This document shows positions 1-5,671 of a stretch of 5,978 nt of DNA, piece by piece. Positions within the stretch are counted from its first letter, which is position 1. Every line of letters begins with the position of its first letter. The position numbers were made by a program, and so were the translations under genes. Source of the DNA: an uncultured Peptococcaceae bacterium (GTDB lineage: Bacteria > Bacillota > Peptococcia > Peptococcales > Peptococcaceae); contig CABVBB010000155.1 in NCBI GenBank assembly GCA_902496505.1, forward strand, positions 1 to 5,978, given 5' to 3'. Below the pieces are notes generated by a model, which was not told the origin of the DNA, did not search any database, and saw nothing but the letters and a program-made list of their open reading frames with translations.

Positions 1-1
1 T

Positions 2-259
2 TATGCTACCATTGCCTCCTGGTGGAGCGATGTGGTCAAGGGCAGCAATACCAAGCTTTACATCGGTCACGCGGCCTATAAGGTGGGCGATACCAGTCAA
101 AACGCCGCTTGGCAGCAGCCTGACGAACTCCTGAAGCAGATCCAGTACAATAGAAGCCTAGGCAATGTCAAAGGCAGCATCTTCTATGGCTACGGCAATA
201 TCGCCGAGAACAAGCTGGGCATCCGCGATACACTGCACGATGCCTTCACAGGCAAATAA
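2..259 (+). CDS. YngK-like glycoside-hydrolase-like protein (DUF187/GHL10), C-terminal end only
   Basis: The reading frame is open from base 2 and ends with TAA at 257-259, so only the last 85 residues are present; the start lies outside the window. The tail contains SWWSDVVKG, KLYIGHAAYKVG, a W..PDELLKQI..NR stretch, GSIFYGYGNI and NKLGI. These match my memory of the C-terminal part of the DUF187/GHL10 family (B. subtilis YngK-like), a TIM-barrel family related to glycoside hydrolases and often exported to the envelope. In that family this segment comes after the presumed catalytic acids, so nothing can be said about activity or substrate. Whether a signal peptide exists cannot be seen. A hairpin terminator follows 20 bp after the stop, so this is probably the last gene of its transcript. 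The family call is made from pattern recall, not a search. Confidence 0.75.
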   Translation, partial: YATIASWWSDVVKGSNTKLYIGHAAYKVGDTSQNAAWQQPDELLKQIQYNRSLGNVKGSIFYGYGNIAENKLGIRDTLHDAFTGK

Positions 260-278
260 AGCAGCATAAAAATTGCAG

Positions 279-319
279 AAAAACGGCATAACCACATTAA
301 GCGGCTATGCCGTTTTTTT
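279..319 (+). terminator. Rho-independent terminator after the YngK-like gene
   Basis: The arms AAACGGCATA (281-290) and TATGCCGTTT (306-315) are exact reverse complements, with a 15-nt loop and a run of seven T at 313-319. The A-run at 279-283 lets the stem extend into the T-tract, but the T-tract on this strand is the stronger side. It lies 20 bp after the stop codon of the upstream gene and 23 bp before the metallophosphoesterase start, so it separates the two genes transcriptionally. Confidence 0.88.
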
Positions 320-342
320 GAAACGAAAAGAGGGATGAGGTC

Positions 343-1173
343 ATGAAAGATATATATGGGAAAGCTGCGCTGGCGGTGGGCGGCAGTTTGCTGGCCGTTT
401 TGGGACTCAGCAAAAAGCTCATCGTCAGGCGCTACACCCAAGTAACGCCAAAAGTGACGGCGCCGGTGCGATTGGCGGTGTTAACGGATCTGCACAGTAC
501 ATTTTATGGAAAAGACCAGGCACAGCTGATCCAGATGCTGCGTAAAGCGGCGCCGGATGGGGTGCTGATGGCTGGCGACATGGCTGATGATGTGGTGCCG
601 CATCAAGGCATCACATCACTCATTGGACAGATCGGCAGTCAGTATCCGTGTTTTTATGTCACGGGCAATCATGAATGCCGTTCCGGTCAATTGGAGACGA
701 TAAAAACAATGTTTCGTGAGGCTGAGGTGACAGTGCTCTCAGGTCAGCTGGTCCAGGCGGACATTGGAGGGCAGCGCTTGGAGATCGCCGGCGTGGAAGA
801 TCCCGTTTGTCTGGAGGCGGCTGGGACGGATGCGTGGTCAGATCAGCTGAAGGACTGTCAGAGAGCTGGGACAGCGGAAGCGTATCGCATCTTGCTGACG
901 CATCGGCCGGAACGGGCAGACGCTTACCGCGACAGCGGCTTTGATCTCGTTTTAGCGGGCCATGCGCACGGCGGACAAGTCCGCTTCCCAGGGCTGATCA
1001 ATGGGCTTTTCGCGCCGCAGCAGGGCTTATTGCCGCGCTATGCCGGCGGCCGCTATGATCTGGGAGAGACGACGCTCATCGTCAGCCGCGGATTGTGCAA
1101 AAATTATCTGCCGCGCGTTTTCAATCGGCCGGAAGTGGTCCTGATCGAGCTTTGGCCAGAAGAAGCTTTTTGA
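343..1173 (+). CDS. Calcineurin-like metallophosphoesterase, YkuE/YaeI type, membrane-anchored
   Basis: This 276-residue protein carries the full set of calcineurin-like metal-binding motifs: D-x-H in TDLHS (D49, H51), GDMADD (D79 and D82/D83), GNHE (N109, H110), a lone histidine in LLTHRPE (H187) and GHAHGGQ (H207, H209). Such enzymes hold two metal ions and hydrolyse phosphomonoester or phosphodiester bonds. The closest subfamily by motif spacing and length is YkuE/YaeI, some members of which act on lipid-linked substrates such as UDP-2,3-diacylglucosamine; substrate here is unknown. Residues about 7-22 are hydrophobic and followed by KK and RR, suggesting an N-terminal membrane anchor. There is no twin-arginine signal of the B. 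subtilis YkuE kind. The ATG at 343 is preceded by AGAGGG (329-334) at 8 nt spacing. No clear promoter is visible in the 23 bp after the upstream terminator, so its transcription start is unresolved. Confidence 0.9.
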   Translation: MKDIYGKAALAVGGSLLAVLGLSKKLIVRRYTQVTPKVTAPVRLAVLTDLHSTFYGKDQAQLIQMLRKAAPDGVLMAGDMADDVVPHQGITSLIGQIGSQYPCFYVTGNHECRSGQLETIKTMFREAEVTVLSGQLVQADIGGQRLEIAGVEDPVCLEAAGTDAWSDQLKDCQRAGTAEAYRILLTHRPERADAYRDSGFDLVLAGHAHGGQVRFPGLINGLFAPQQGLLPRYAGGRYDLGETTLIVSRGLCKNYLPRVFNRPEVVLIELWPEEAF

Positions 1174-1239
1174 AGCGGGGAGTGAGCAGCCTGCTGCATA
1201 TACTATCAAGAATCCTTATGAACTCACCTTGTCAAAGTC

Positions 1240-1248
1240 TGTTACAAT
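1240..1248 (+). promoter_or_regulatory. Extended -10 promoter for the MFS exporter gene
   Basis: TGTTACAAT reads as an extended -10 element: TGn at 1240-1242 followed by the hexamer TACAAT (5 of 6 to TATAAT) at 1243-1248. The region 17-18 bp upstream (around 1219-1225, tgaactc) matches TTGACA poorly, as is common when an extended -10 is present. A TTGTCA at 1229-1234 is a good -35 hexamer but only 8 bp away, too close to pair with this -10. Transcription would start near 1255, giving a leader of about 25 nt before the GTG start. The rest of 1174-1279 holds only a short GCAGC/GCTGC inverted repeat (1186-1197) without a T-tract. Confidence 0.6.
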
Positions 1249-1265
1249 ATGGGGAGACAAAAAAT

Positions 1266-1272
1266 AAGGAGG
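1266..1272 (+). promoter_or_regulatory. Ribosome binding site fixing the GTG start of the MFS gene
   Basis: AAGGAGG is a full-strength Shine-Dalgarno sequence placed 7 nt before the GTG at 1280. The first in-frame ATG is far inside the first membrane segment, so this site decides the GTG start. Confidence 0.88.
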
Positions 1273-1279
1273 AATCATT

Positions 1280-2728
1280 GTGGGTGCAGAGGCTGTCAAA
1301 GAAAATGCCAGGAAGGAGTGGCGGATCATCATTTCGGTGATGATCGGGACTTTTTTGGCGCTGGTCAATTCCAGCATTATCAACATTGCGCTGCCGACGT
1401 TTGTCAAGGTCTTTGATACCAATCTGGTCACGGTGCAGTGGGTAGTGGTAGGCTATATGCTGACGACGGGGCTGGTGACGCCGTTAGTGGGATTTTTGGG
1501 CGACCGCTTCAGCTGCCGCAAGGTGTATCTGACTGGCATGGCTCTGCTGGCAGTGACAGCGCTGGGCTGCAGCTTGGCGAATCAGATCGGTGTGCTGATC
1601 TTTTTCCGTATCGTGCAGGGGATCGCCGGCGGTCTGTTGATGCCGGTGACGACGACGATCGTTTATCAGTTTATTTCCCGAGAGCGGCAGCTGATGGCCA
1701 TGGCGGTCATCTCCATGATGAACTCGTTTGGCTTTGCGATCGGGCCGTCTTTTGGCGGTGCGCTGCTCACCTATTGGGGATGGCGCAGTATATTTTGGTT
1801 CAATATCCCGGTGGCTATCCTGGCTATGGTGATGGTGGTGCGCAATGTACCGGCGCAGTATCTGGACAAAGAGGGTCATGTGGATATTATAGGCGTGCTT
1901 TTAGTCATGGTGGGTACAGTGAGCCTGCTCTTCAGCTTCAGCAATGGCAATACCTGGGGCTGGCTGTCACCGTCCTTTTTGGGCGGCATCCTCTTGGGCG
2001 GCGGCATGCTGGGCGGTTTTGTCTGGCATGAGCTGCGCATGAAGGCGCCGATGCTCAATTTTGAAGCGTTCCGCTATCGGCATTTCACCTATGGCTTGGT
2101 GATGAACTGCTCGATGAATATCGCGCTGTGTTTGTCACCGTTTCTGATGGCGATCTATCTGCAGGATGTGCTCATGTTGGACGCGCTGCACGCAGGGCTG
2201 GTGCTCTTGATCCCAACGATGATCATGGGCTTTGCTTCGCCAGTAGCGGGCAAGGTCAATCAATATGTTTCCAGCAGACTGCTGCTGGTGGTGAGCATGG
2301 CTGTCCTGGTGGTGAGCACGTTCAATCTGAGCCGTTTCACAGTGGTGACGACAGTGGCCTATATTTTGCTGTGGCTCTCGCTTAGATATTTGGCGCTGGG
2401 CTTTATGTCGCCGATCATCAATAACTATGCCATGAGCGCAGTGCCGCCTGCTTTGGCGGGACATGGCTCGGCTTTGATGGGCTGGACGAGACAGCTGATC
2501 ACGACGCTGTCTTTGAGCGTATTCACCTCGATCCTCAATCTGCGGGAAATGATCTATCTGGATCAGCAGATGGCCGTCGAGCTGGGCGCTGTGGAACAAT
2601 TGCGTCAGGTGCAGTGTACGGCGATCAATGATATCACGTTTTATTCGTGGATCGTTTTGATGCTGTGCGTACCGATGGCATTTTTGTTTAAAGATGAGGG
2701 GATGAAGAAAAAATTCATCCATCATTAG
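1280..2728 (+). CDS. DHA2-type MFS multidrug exporter (EmrB/QacA/LmrB-like), 14 TM
   Basis: This 482-residue hydrophobic protein has the length and motifs of the 14-helix drug:proton antiporter-2 family of the inner membrane. Visible motifs are the TM1 signature in modified form (NSSIINIALP, about 30-39), VQWVVVGYML after it, motif A in the first cytoplasmic loop (GFLGDRFSCRK, 71-81), the R-x-x-Q-G motif B (R110, G114), motif C in TM5 (GFAIGPSFGG, 151-160) and the WGWRSIFWFNIP stretch that follows. Proteins of this kind expel lipophilic drugs, dyes or metabolites using the proton gradient; the substrate cannot be read from sequence. The usual TM1 aspartate is replaced by N30. The GTG start is set by AAGGAGG 7 nt upstream. 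No MarR- or TetR-type regulator is adjacent, nor a membrane-fusion partner such as EmrA. The cstA-like gene follows 36 bp later with no terminator between, so co-transcription is possible. Confidence 0.92.
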   Translation: MGAEAVKENARKEWRIIISVMIGTFLALVNSSIINIALPTFVKVFDTNLVTVQWVVVGYMLTTGLVTPLVGFLGDRFSCRKVYLTGMALLAVTALGCSLANQIGVLIFFRIVQGIAGGLLMPVTTTIVYQFISRERQLMAMAVISMMNSFGFAIGPSFGGALLTYWGWRSIFWFNIPVAILAMVMVVRNVPAQYLDKEGHVDIIGVLLVMVGTVSLLFSFSNGNTWGWLSPSFLGGILLGGGMLGGFVWHELRMKAPMLNFEAFRYRHFTYGLVMNCSMNIALCLSPFLMAIYLQDVLMLDALHAGLVLLIPTMIMGFASPVAGKVNQYVSSRLLLVVSMAVLVVSTFNLSRFTVVTTVAYILLWLSLRYLALGFMSPIINNYAMSAVPPALAGHGSALMGWTRQLITTLSLSVFTSILNLREMIYLDQQMAVELGAVEQLRQVQCTAINDITFYSWIVLMLCVPMAFLFKDEGMKKKFIHH

Positions 2729-2764
2729 ACATAAAATTTATTTCATTTTAATGCGGAGGAAGCG

Positions 2765-4186
2765 ATGATCACATTTTTACTGGCACTGGCAGCACTTATA
2801 GCAGGTTATCTGATATACGGCAAGGTCGTGGAGCGGGCTTTCGGCCCGGATGAACGGCCAACGCCTGCTCAAGCGATGGCGGATGGCGTGGATTTTGTAG
2901 AACTGCCGACCTGGAAAGTTTTTTTGATCCAGATCCTCAATATTGCCGGGCTGGGTCCGATCACTGGTGCGATCATGGGAGCGCTGTGGGGACCGGTCGT
3001 TTACTTATGGATCGTTTTGGGCAGCATATTTGCTGGAGCGACGCATGATTATTTGACTGGGATGCTCTCTATGCGCCACCAAGGCGCCAGTGTCTCGGAG
3101 CTGATCGGCAAATATCTGGGCAGACCGGTGCGTCAGGTGATGACCATTTGGACGGCGGTGCTGCTGGTCATGGTGGGGACAGTCTTTTCAGTAGGCTCGG
3201 CAGGGTTATTGGCAATGCTCACACCGGAAGGGCTGTCGAAAAATTTTTGGCTGGTGGTCATCCTCATTTACTTTTTTATCGCCACCTTTGTGCCTATCGA
3301 TAAAGTGATCGGCCGGATCTATCCGCTTTTTGGCATCTGTCTGCTGATCATGGCAGTGGGTGTGGGTGCGGGACTGATGGTCAAAGGCTACCCGCTGCCA
3401 GAGCTGTGGGATAATTTTGGCAATCTGCACCCAGAGGGCAAACCGATCTGGGCGTTTATGTTCGTGACTGTGGCCTGCGGAGCGATCTCAGGCTTCCACG
3501 CCACGCAGTCGCCGATGATGGCGCGCTGCCTGCGGACAGAAAAGCACGGCCGCAGCGTTTTTTACGGCGCTATGGTGGCGGAGGGCGCGATCGCTCTCGT
3601 CTGGGCAGCGGCTGGTGTAGCTTTTTATAATGGAACAGGCGGGCTTTTGGCGGCTATCAATGTCGGCACGGCCAATGGCGTGGTCTTTGAAGTCTGCACG
3701 CAGGTCTTGGGCCCGATCGGCGGTGTCTTGGCCATGATCGGCGTTATCGCCTGTCCGATCACTTCTGGTGATACGGCCTTTCGCAGTGCGCGGCTGACGC
3801 TGGCGGATTGGCTGCATAAGGATCAGCAGACCATCGTCTCCCGTTTGTGGCTGACGGTGCCGCTTTTAGCTGCGGGCGCGGTGATCGGTCAATTTGATTA
3901 TCAGATCATCTGGCGGTATTTTTCCTGGAGCAATCAAACGCTGGCGATGGTCACGCTGTGGGCAGTGGCAGTATATCTTTACCGGGCGCGCCGGGGAACG
4001 GGCTATTTTTTGATCGCTATGGTGCCGGCTGTCTTTATGTCGGCAGTGTGTATGACCTATATCCTGCAGGCGCCGGAGGGTTTTGGCTTATCGACGACGA
4101 TCGCTTATCCAGCGGGGATCGCTTTTGCAGGGATTTGTCTGGCCTTATTTTTGCTGCGCGGCAAGGAGCGGCAGGCGCTGGGATGA
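2765..4186 (+). CDS. cstA: CstA-family permease (peptide or pyruvate uptake), short form
   Basis: The protein has 473 residues and many membrane helices. It shows strong CstA signatures: NIAGLGPITGAIMGALWGP (59-77), FAGATHDYLTGMLSMRHQG (89-107), SGFHATQSPMMARCLRTEKH (242-261), ITSGDTAFRSARLTLADW (332-349) and WRYFSWSNQTLA (383-394). E. coli CstA (peptide uptake in carbon starvation) and its paralogue BtsT/YjiY (pyruvate:proton symport) are about 700 residues; this form ends some 230 residues earlier and lacks several C-terminal helices. Short forms like this are known in Firmicutes and Bacteroidota, so it is probably intact. Substrate could be peptides, pyruvate or a related small acid. The ATG has GGAGGA (2755-2760) just upstream. 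The AT-rich 36-bp gap after the MFS gene contains TAAAAT (2732-2737), a -10-like hexamer with no matching -35, so an own promoter is possible but unproven. Confidence 0.92.
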   Translation: MITFLLALAALIAGYLIYGKVVERAFGPDERPTPAQAMADGVDFVELPTWKVFLIQILNIAGLGPITGAIMGALWGPVVYLWIVLGSIFAGATHDYLTGMLSMRHQGASVSELIGKYLGRPVRQVMTIWTAVLLVMVGTVFSVGSAGLLAMLTPEGLSKNFWLVVILIYFFIATFVPIDKVIGRIYPLFGICLLIMAVGVGAGLMVKGYPLPELWDNFGNLHPEGKPIWAFMFVTVACGAISGFHATQSPMMARCLRTEKHGRSVFYGAMVAEGAIALVWAAAGVAFYNGTGGLLAAINVGTANGVVFEVCTQVLGPIGGVLAMIGVIACPITSGDTAFRSARLTLADWLHKDQQTIVSRLWLTVPLLAAGAVIGQFDYQIIWRYFSWSNQTLAMVTLWAVAVYLYRARRGTGYFLIAMVPAVFMSAVCMTYILQAPEGFGLSTTIAYPAGIAFAGICLALFLLRGKERQALG

Positions 4187-4191
4187 GACGC

Positions 4192-4205
4192 GGCAAAATT
4201 TTGCC
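4192..4205. repeat. Perfect 14-bp palindrome after cstA
   Basis: GGCAAAATTTTGCC is its own reverse complement and begins 6 bp after the cstA stop codon. As RNA it could fold only into a short stem with a tiny AATT loop, and no T-tract follows, so it is a poor terminator. It could be a protein-binding site, a processing point or chance; no promoter is recognisable next to it. Confidence 0.5.
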
Positions 4206-4225
4206 AGCATAGGGCTAGGGACAAG

Positions 4226-4253
4226 CGACCACAATAGGTAGTGGAGGTGGTCG
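4226..4253 (+). promoter_or_regulatory. Hairpin covering the ribosome binding site of the DUF3243 gene
   Basis: CGACCAC (4226-4232) and GTGGTCG (4247-4253) are perfect reverse complements with a 14-nt loop. The Shine-Dalgarno sequence GGAGGTGG (4243-4250) lies partly in the loop and partly in the right arm, 6 nt before the ATG at 4257. CCAC (4229-4232) can instead pair with a nearer GTGG (4241-4244), giving a smaller hairpin that also touches the Shine-Dalgarno region. Either fold could dampen translation. The base pairing is seen in the sequence; a regulatory role is inferred. Confidence 0.45.
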
Positions 4254-4256
4254 ATA

Positions 4257-4532
4257 ATGTTTAGCGGCAAAAAGAAAAGTTTTGATGTCAGTGAGTTTCC
4301 GAAGGAATTGGCCAATGTGATCGTAGACGGTCAAAAGCATGGCGTCAGTGATGAGATGATGGCCAAAGGTATGGTCAGCATCGGCAATCTGATGGGCCAG
4401 TTCGTGAAGCCGGATTCTCCTGAGGAAGCGCTGATGAAAGAAATGTGGGAAGTTGCCTCGGACAATGAAAAAATGACTGTGGCGAATTTGGTGCTGCGTA
4501 TCGGCAAAGAAAAATTGGGCGCCAATAACTAA
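4257..4532 (+). CDS. DUF3243 family small protein (YmfJ-like)
   Basis: This is a 91-residue soluble, acidic and helical protein with no signal peptide or membrane segment. Residues about 22-83 fit the DUF3243 pattern known from B. subtilis YmfJ: a helix with DGQKHGVSDEMM, then a second helix and KPDSPEEALMKEMWEVASDNEK followed by a helix ending in ANLVLRIGKEK, where the family has a similar E..LL..LW.VA...E...IANM...L core. Family function is unknown; I infer none here. The ATG is supported by GGAGGTGG 6 nt upstream, which sits in a possible hairpin. It lies 70 bp after the cstA-like gene with no convincing promoter or terminator between, so it may be read from the upstream transcript. A strong terminator begins 27 bp after its stop. 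The assignment comes from remembered pattern similarity. Confidence 0.8.
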   Translation: MFSGKKKSFDVSEFPKELANVIVDGQKHGVSDEMMAKGMVSIGNLMGQFVKPDSPEEALMKEMWEVASDNEKMTVANLVLRIGKEKLGANN

Positions 4533-4559
4533 CCAAACTCTGCATTTCAAACGGCCACA

Positions 4560-4619
4560 AAAAAAATCAGGGTGTCGGCAGCACGTCAATGGCGGAGCTG
4601 TCGGCACCCTGATTTTTTT
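4560..4619. terminator. Bidirectional terminator between the convergent DUF3243 and small membrane protein genes
   Basis: The left arm 4560-4582 pairs with 4597-4619 around a 14-nt loop. The outer 15 bp (A7 then TCAGGGTG against CACCCTGA then T7) are perfect, and the inner 8 bp are paired with two G-U wobbles in the plus-strand RNA. The T-run at 4613-4619 serves plus-strand transcripts and the A-run at 4559-4566 serves minus-strand transcripts. In minus-strand RNA the two wobbles become A-C mismatches, so the stem is slightly weaker there. The TAA stop of the minus-strand gene (4618-4620) overlaps the T-tract. Confidence 0.92.
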
Positions 4620-4818
4620 ATGAAGCAAAAAAGTACAGATAGATCAAAAGGATCACGCCGGGAACCAGAAAAATATAGCTGAGGATATTCATCTGCATAT
4701 ATTTTTTTTTGCGGACGTCGAATTCCAGGTTTTGGTTGGATAGATTACGCAGCGCCAAGCCTTTGAAGACGGCGGAGACGACGATGAGCACGACGGCGAT
4801 GATTTCAAGTGTATTCAA
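4618..4818 (-). CDS. Small two-TM membrane protein of unknown function
   Basis: I do not recognise this 66-residue protein. It has an N-terminal hydrophobic helix (LEIIAVVLIVVSAVF, about 4-18), a short polar middle with charged VRKKK, and a second hydrophobic helix (ILSYIFLVPGVILLIYLYFF, about 45-64), suggesting a hairpin in the inner membrane with a positively charged loop that is probably cytoplasmic. The frame remains open to a TTG at 4839, but I chose the TTG at 4818: GGAGGG (plus-strand 4827-4832) lies 8 nt before it, whereas a start at 4839 would place that Shine-Dalgarno inside the coding region and begin within about 5 nt of the predicted transcript start. It has its own strong promoter, faces the DUF3243 gene across a shared terminator and is divergent from the yetF-like gene, so it is a single-gene unit. 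Confidence 0.72.
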   Translation of the reverse strand: MNTLEIIAVVLIVVSAVFKGLALRNLSNQNLEFDVRKKKYMQMNILSYIFLVPGVILLIYLYFFAS

Positions 4819-4826
4819 TGGAATAT

Positions 4827-4832
4827 CCCTCC
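4827..4832 (-). promoter_or_regulatory. Ribosome binding site deciding the TTG start of the small membrane protein
   Basis: On the minus strand this reads GGAGGG, 8 nt before a TTG codon at 4818-4816. It is the only good Shine-Dalgarno sequence in the leader and supports this start over the upstream in-frame TTG at 4839. Confidence 0.75.
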
Positions 4833-4850
4833 AGGTCAAATGATAGCTCT

Positions 4851-4879
4851 ATTATAACCGATTCGGTCAGACTTGTCCA
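4851..4879 (-). promoter_or_regulatory. Sigma-A-like promoter of the small membrane protein gene
   Basis: Read on the minus strand, TGGACA (4879-4874, 5 of 6 to TTGACA) is followed by a 17-bp spacer and a perfect TATAAT (4856-4851). Transcription would start near 4844, giving a leader of about 26 nt before the TTG at 4818. This is the best promoter in the window. A perfect palindrome fills part of its spacer. Confidence 0.82.
4857..4867. promoter_or_regulatory. 11-bp palindrome in the promoter spacer, possible operator
   Basis: ACCGATTCGGT has perfect 5-bp arms (ACCGA/TCGGT) around one central base and directly abuts the -10 hexamer of the minus-strand promoter. A repressor bound here would block RNA polymerase. 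The arms are short, so chance is a real alternative, and no regulator gene lies in the window. Confidence 0.35.
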
Positions 4880-4916
4880 ATCGTGCTGATGATCTGGGGA
4901 GAAAGGAGCGGGGAGC

Positions 4917-5627
4917 ATGCAGTTATTCATCGGACGGGTATTGATCGTTTATTTGGCGCTCTTGGCGGCTACGCGCATCATGGGCAAGCGGGAGATCGGC
5001 CAGCTGTCGGCGATAGATTTTGTGGTCGCGATCCTCATGGCTGATCTGGCTACGCTGCCGATCACCAATGAGGCGATCTCCATCCCGCAGGCGCTCCTGC
5101 CGCTGGGTTTGATCACTTTTTTGCAGGTGAGCACGTCCATCCTCTGCCTCAAAAGCAATCGCTTCCGCCGCTTGATCTATGGCCGGCCCAATGTGCTCAT
5201 TGCCCAAGGCAAGATGCAGCTGGGCGAGATGCGCAAGGCGCGCTACAATATCGATGATCTCTTGACGCAGCTGCGGCAGCGCAATGTTTTTGACGTGAAT
5301 GATGTGGATTATGCGGTGTTGGAGACTTCCGGCGATCTGACCGTTTCTTTAAAGACGCCTAAGCAGGCGGTGACCCGGGACGATCTGCGCTTGCCGGCAT
5401 CTGCGGGCGGCATACCGCTGACGCTCATCGATGATGGTGAAGTGAACAAGCAGGGCTTAGCAGATGCTGATCTGGACGAGGCATGGCTGATGAAGCGTCT
5501 GCGGCGGCGGGGCGTCCACGATGTGAAGGAGGTCTTTTTCGCCAGTCTCAGCAGTGACGGCAGCATTTATCTGATGAAACGGCGGCAGGCAGAGGAGGCC
5601 GTCAAGACGGAAGAGGAGATCCATTGA
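4917..5627 (+). CDS. YetF-type DUF421 membrane protein
   Basis: This 236-residue protein matches the DUF421/YetF family (B. subtilis YetF, YrbG, YkjA, YdfR and YdfS). Residues 1-77 hold about three membrane helices with the family signature RIMGKREIGQLSAIDFVVAI (20-39) and MADLATLPITN (41-51). The rest is a soluble domain, probably cytoplasmic, with GRPNVLIAQGKM (89-100), the ARYNIDDLLTQLRQRNVFDV segment (108-127) and DYAVLETSGDLTV (131-143). A second similar alpha/beta segment, with LMKRLRRRGVHDVKEVFFAS at 191-210, lies near the C terminus. The molecular function of the family is not established; some B. subtilis members are linked to sporulation or spore properties. The ATG has AAAGGAG (4902-4908) at 8 nt. 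No clear plus-strand promoter is visible in 4840-4916. The stop codon overlaps the ATG of a 14-codon ORF, and an antiporter gene follows 66 bp later, so the two are likely co-transcribed. Confidence 0.88.
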   Translation: MQLFIGRVLIVYLALLAATRIMGKREIGQLSAIDFVVAILMADLATLPITNEAISIPQALLPLGLITFLQVSTSILCLKSNRFRRLIYGRPNVLIAQGKMQLGEMRKARYNIDDLLTQLRQRNVFDVNDVDYAVLETSGDLTVSLKTPKQAVTRDDLRLPASAGGIPLTLIDDGEVNKQGLADADLDEAWLMKRLRRRGVHDVKEVFFASLSSDGSIYLMKRRQAEEAVKTEEEIH

Positions 5628-5671
5628 TGGTCATACTTGAGCAAGGCGGCACATATACATACCTTACATGA
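5627..5671 (+). CDS. Candidate 14-residue leader peptide ahead of the antiporter
   Basis: An ATG at 5627 overlaps the TGA of the yetF-like gene (TGATG) and opens MVILEQGGTYTYLT, ending with TGA at 5669-5671. GAGGAG (5613-5618) lies 8 nt before it, so initiation is plausible both by coupling and directly. Its last codons run through the left arm of the hairpin that masks the antiporter's ribosome binding site, and its stop falls in the loop. Coding status is unproven; an ORF this short can arise by chance. Confidence 0.35.
   Translation: MVILEQGGTYTYLT

Noticed and set aside
1186..1197. GCAGC/GCTGC inverted repeat after the metallophosphoesterase gene as a terminator
   Set aside because: The spacing of 2 nt leaves only about four usable pairs and no T-run follows.
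1229..1248. TTGTCA (1229-1234) as the -35 of the MFS promoter
   Set aside because: Only 8 bp separate it from TACAAT; sigma-A promoters need about 16-18 bp, so the extended -10 explanation is preferred.
1095..1340. Plus-strand open frame across the metallophosphoesterase end, the intergenic region and the MFS start
   Set aside because: It overlaps two well-supported genes in another frame, crosses the predicted promoter and the AAGGAGG site, and shows no family features.
1438..2031. 197-codon plus-strand frame inside the MFS gene
   Set aside because: Shadow frame of a gene whose true frame carries all DHA2 motifs; its composition (rich in G, A, R, D) is typical of an out-of-frame reading of GC-rich codons.
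2135..2725. 196-codon minus-strand frame opposite the MFS gene
   Set aside because: Antisense to a clear membrane protein gene; very rich in H, R and Q, as expected from reading hydrophobic codons backwards, with no ribosome binding site noted.
2732..2750. AT-only inverted repeat TAAAAT/ATTTTA upstream of cstA
   Set aside because: Six A/T pairs make a very weak stem, there is no GC core for a terminator, and AT-rich gaps give such repeats by chance. The TAAAAT is -10-like, but no -35 sits at the right distance.
5637..5665. Promoter between the yetF-like gene and the antiporter (TTGAGC with TACCTT at 17 bp)
   Set aside because: The -35 matches 4 of 6 and the -10 only 3 of 6; the better TATACA nearby is at 11 bp spacing, too short.
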